In this document: positions 4,679 to 5,054 of the stretch, one piece after another
Position numbering within the stretch: position 1 is the first letter of the stretch
How the letters are laid out: the number at the start of each line of letters is the position of its first letter
NCBI GenBank assembly: GCA_023150495.1
Contig: JAKLKT010000265.1
Location: forward strand, 1 to 5,054
Reading direction: 5' to 3'
Source: Planctomycetota bacterium
Lineage (GTDB): Bacteria; Planctomycetota; PLA2
DNA length: 5,054 nucleotides
The notes under the pieces: model-generated
Seen by the model: the letters and a program-made list of their open reading frames with translations, nothing else
What the model was told of the DNA's origin: nothing
The model's database searches: none
Program-made: the position numbers and the translations under genes

Positions 4679-5054
4679 GTGCGCGACGTTTCGGTCGAGC
4701 TCGGCCCCGAAGGCGGCCCCAGGGCGGAGGCCCTCCTCGCGGCGGGCTTCCCGCCCGCCGGCGCCGCGCCGTGGGGGAGGGTCGTCCTCGCGGCGGAAGC
4801 GTCGTTCGAGGCGGTCGCGCGGGACGTGGCATGGGTGCTCGGCGGCGGCGTCCTCGCGATATGCGGCGGCACGGGGCCGATCCTCGCGGCCTTGAACCTC
4901 ACCCCGGGCGAGGGCGCCGAGATCGGCCCGGTCGAGGCCGCCGCCCCCGGAGCCCCCTCCCTTCCCCTCGCCGGGGCGCTGCCGGTCACGGGGGTCGGCT
5001 ACGCGCTCTACCGCGCGGGGGAGCGCTGCGTGGCCCTGGCCGGCCGACGCGGCG
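4679..5054 (+). CDS. Partial protein of unknown function (5' part only), weakly class-I-amidotransferase-like
   Basis: The frame is open from GTG 4679 to the window end (125 codons), and nearly every codon ends in G or C, as in the real genes here. An in-frame TAG at 4637-4639 limits the start, and GTG 4679 is the first start codon after it. No Shine-Dalgarno sequence is present, but TAAAAT lies at -10 spacing. The N-terminal half alternates predicted helix and strand (GRVVLAAEASFEAVARDVAW, 33-52). Residues 55-72 (GGGVLAICGGTGPILAAL) place a Cys (C62) in an A-I-C-G-G context resembling the nucleophile elbow of class I glutamine amidotransferase-like folds. A later segment, LPVTGVGYALYRAGERCVALAGRRG, is strand-rich. 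Without the C-terminus, where the His/Glu of such enzymes would lie, this cannot be confirmed. An alternative is an unrelated alpha/beta protein. An antisense frame (4989 to 4561) is open but is low-complexity Ala/Pro/Arg/Thr and is taken as a shadow. Confidence 0.6.
   Translation, partial: MRDVSVELGPEGGPRAEALLAAGFPPAGAAPWGRVVLAAEASFEAVARDVAWVLGGGVLAICGGTGPILAALNLTPGEGAEIGPVEAAAPGAPSLPLAGALPVTGVGYALYRAGERCVALAGRRG

Noticed and set aside
4561..4989. 142-codon minus-strand ORF opposite the partial gene
   Set aside because: Low-complexity Ala/Pro/Thr/Arg translation and worse third-position GC than the plus frame; it extends into the intergenic hairpin.
1..5054. CRISPR array, tRNA/rRNA, insertion sequence or defence system
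   Set aside because: No regularly spaced repeats, no cloverleaf or rRNA motifs, no transposase or terminal repeats with target duplications, and no nuclease/toxin pair beyond the housekeeping RNase HIII were seen.

Overview
The window is very GC-rich DNA from a bacterium, with G or C at almost every third codon position. Because of this composition most non-coding frames are also open, so genes were chosen by family motifs, start context and neighbour fit. The lineage cannot be fixed. Type 3 RNase H in such a GC-rich genome, a CorA ending in the MPEL and KKRW-type motifs, and HEAT-repeat and lipoprotein-like exported proteins fit an uncultured soil or sediment lineage (Myxococcota, Acidobacteriota, Methylomirabilota and similar). 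This is only a suggestion.

Layout: a four-gene cluster runs leftward on the minus strand from about 3148 to the left edge. In transcription order it holds an exported lipoprotein-like protein of unknown function (3148 to 2477), a DUF72/YecE-family TIM-barrel protein (2469 to 1651), ribonuclease HIII (1654 to 815, sharing an ATGA stop/start with the DUF72 gene) and a probable exported HEAT-repeat protein (800 to beyond the window). Junctions are 7 nt, a 4-nt overlap and 14 nt, so this is very likely one operon with translational coupling. A divergent CorA-type divalent cation channel (3213-4367) starts 64 bp from the lipoprotein gene. The shared spacer carries a 24-bp imperfect palindrome and two -10-like hexamers in opposite orientations.

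Downstream of corA is a 311-bp intergenic stretch of lower GC with a strong GC hairpin, a second hairpin and a promoter-like hexamer. It leads into a partial plus-strand gene (4679 to the right edge) of unknown function with a weak class-I-amidotransferase-like signature. Both plus-strand genes start with GTG, lack a convincing Shine-Dalgarno sequence and have a TANNNT hexamer 6 to 8 nt upstream, the spacing expected for leaderless mRNAs.

Functionally, RNase HIII removes RNA from RNA/DNA hybrids and CorA moves Mg2+/Co2+. The other proteins have no assigned function. No mobile element, CRISPR array, tRNA, rRNA or recognisable defence system was found. The points of most interest are the regulatory palindrome, the coupled DUF72-RNase HIII pair with a homopolymer at its junction, and the leaderless-looking starts.
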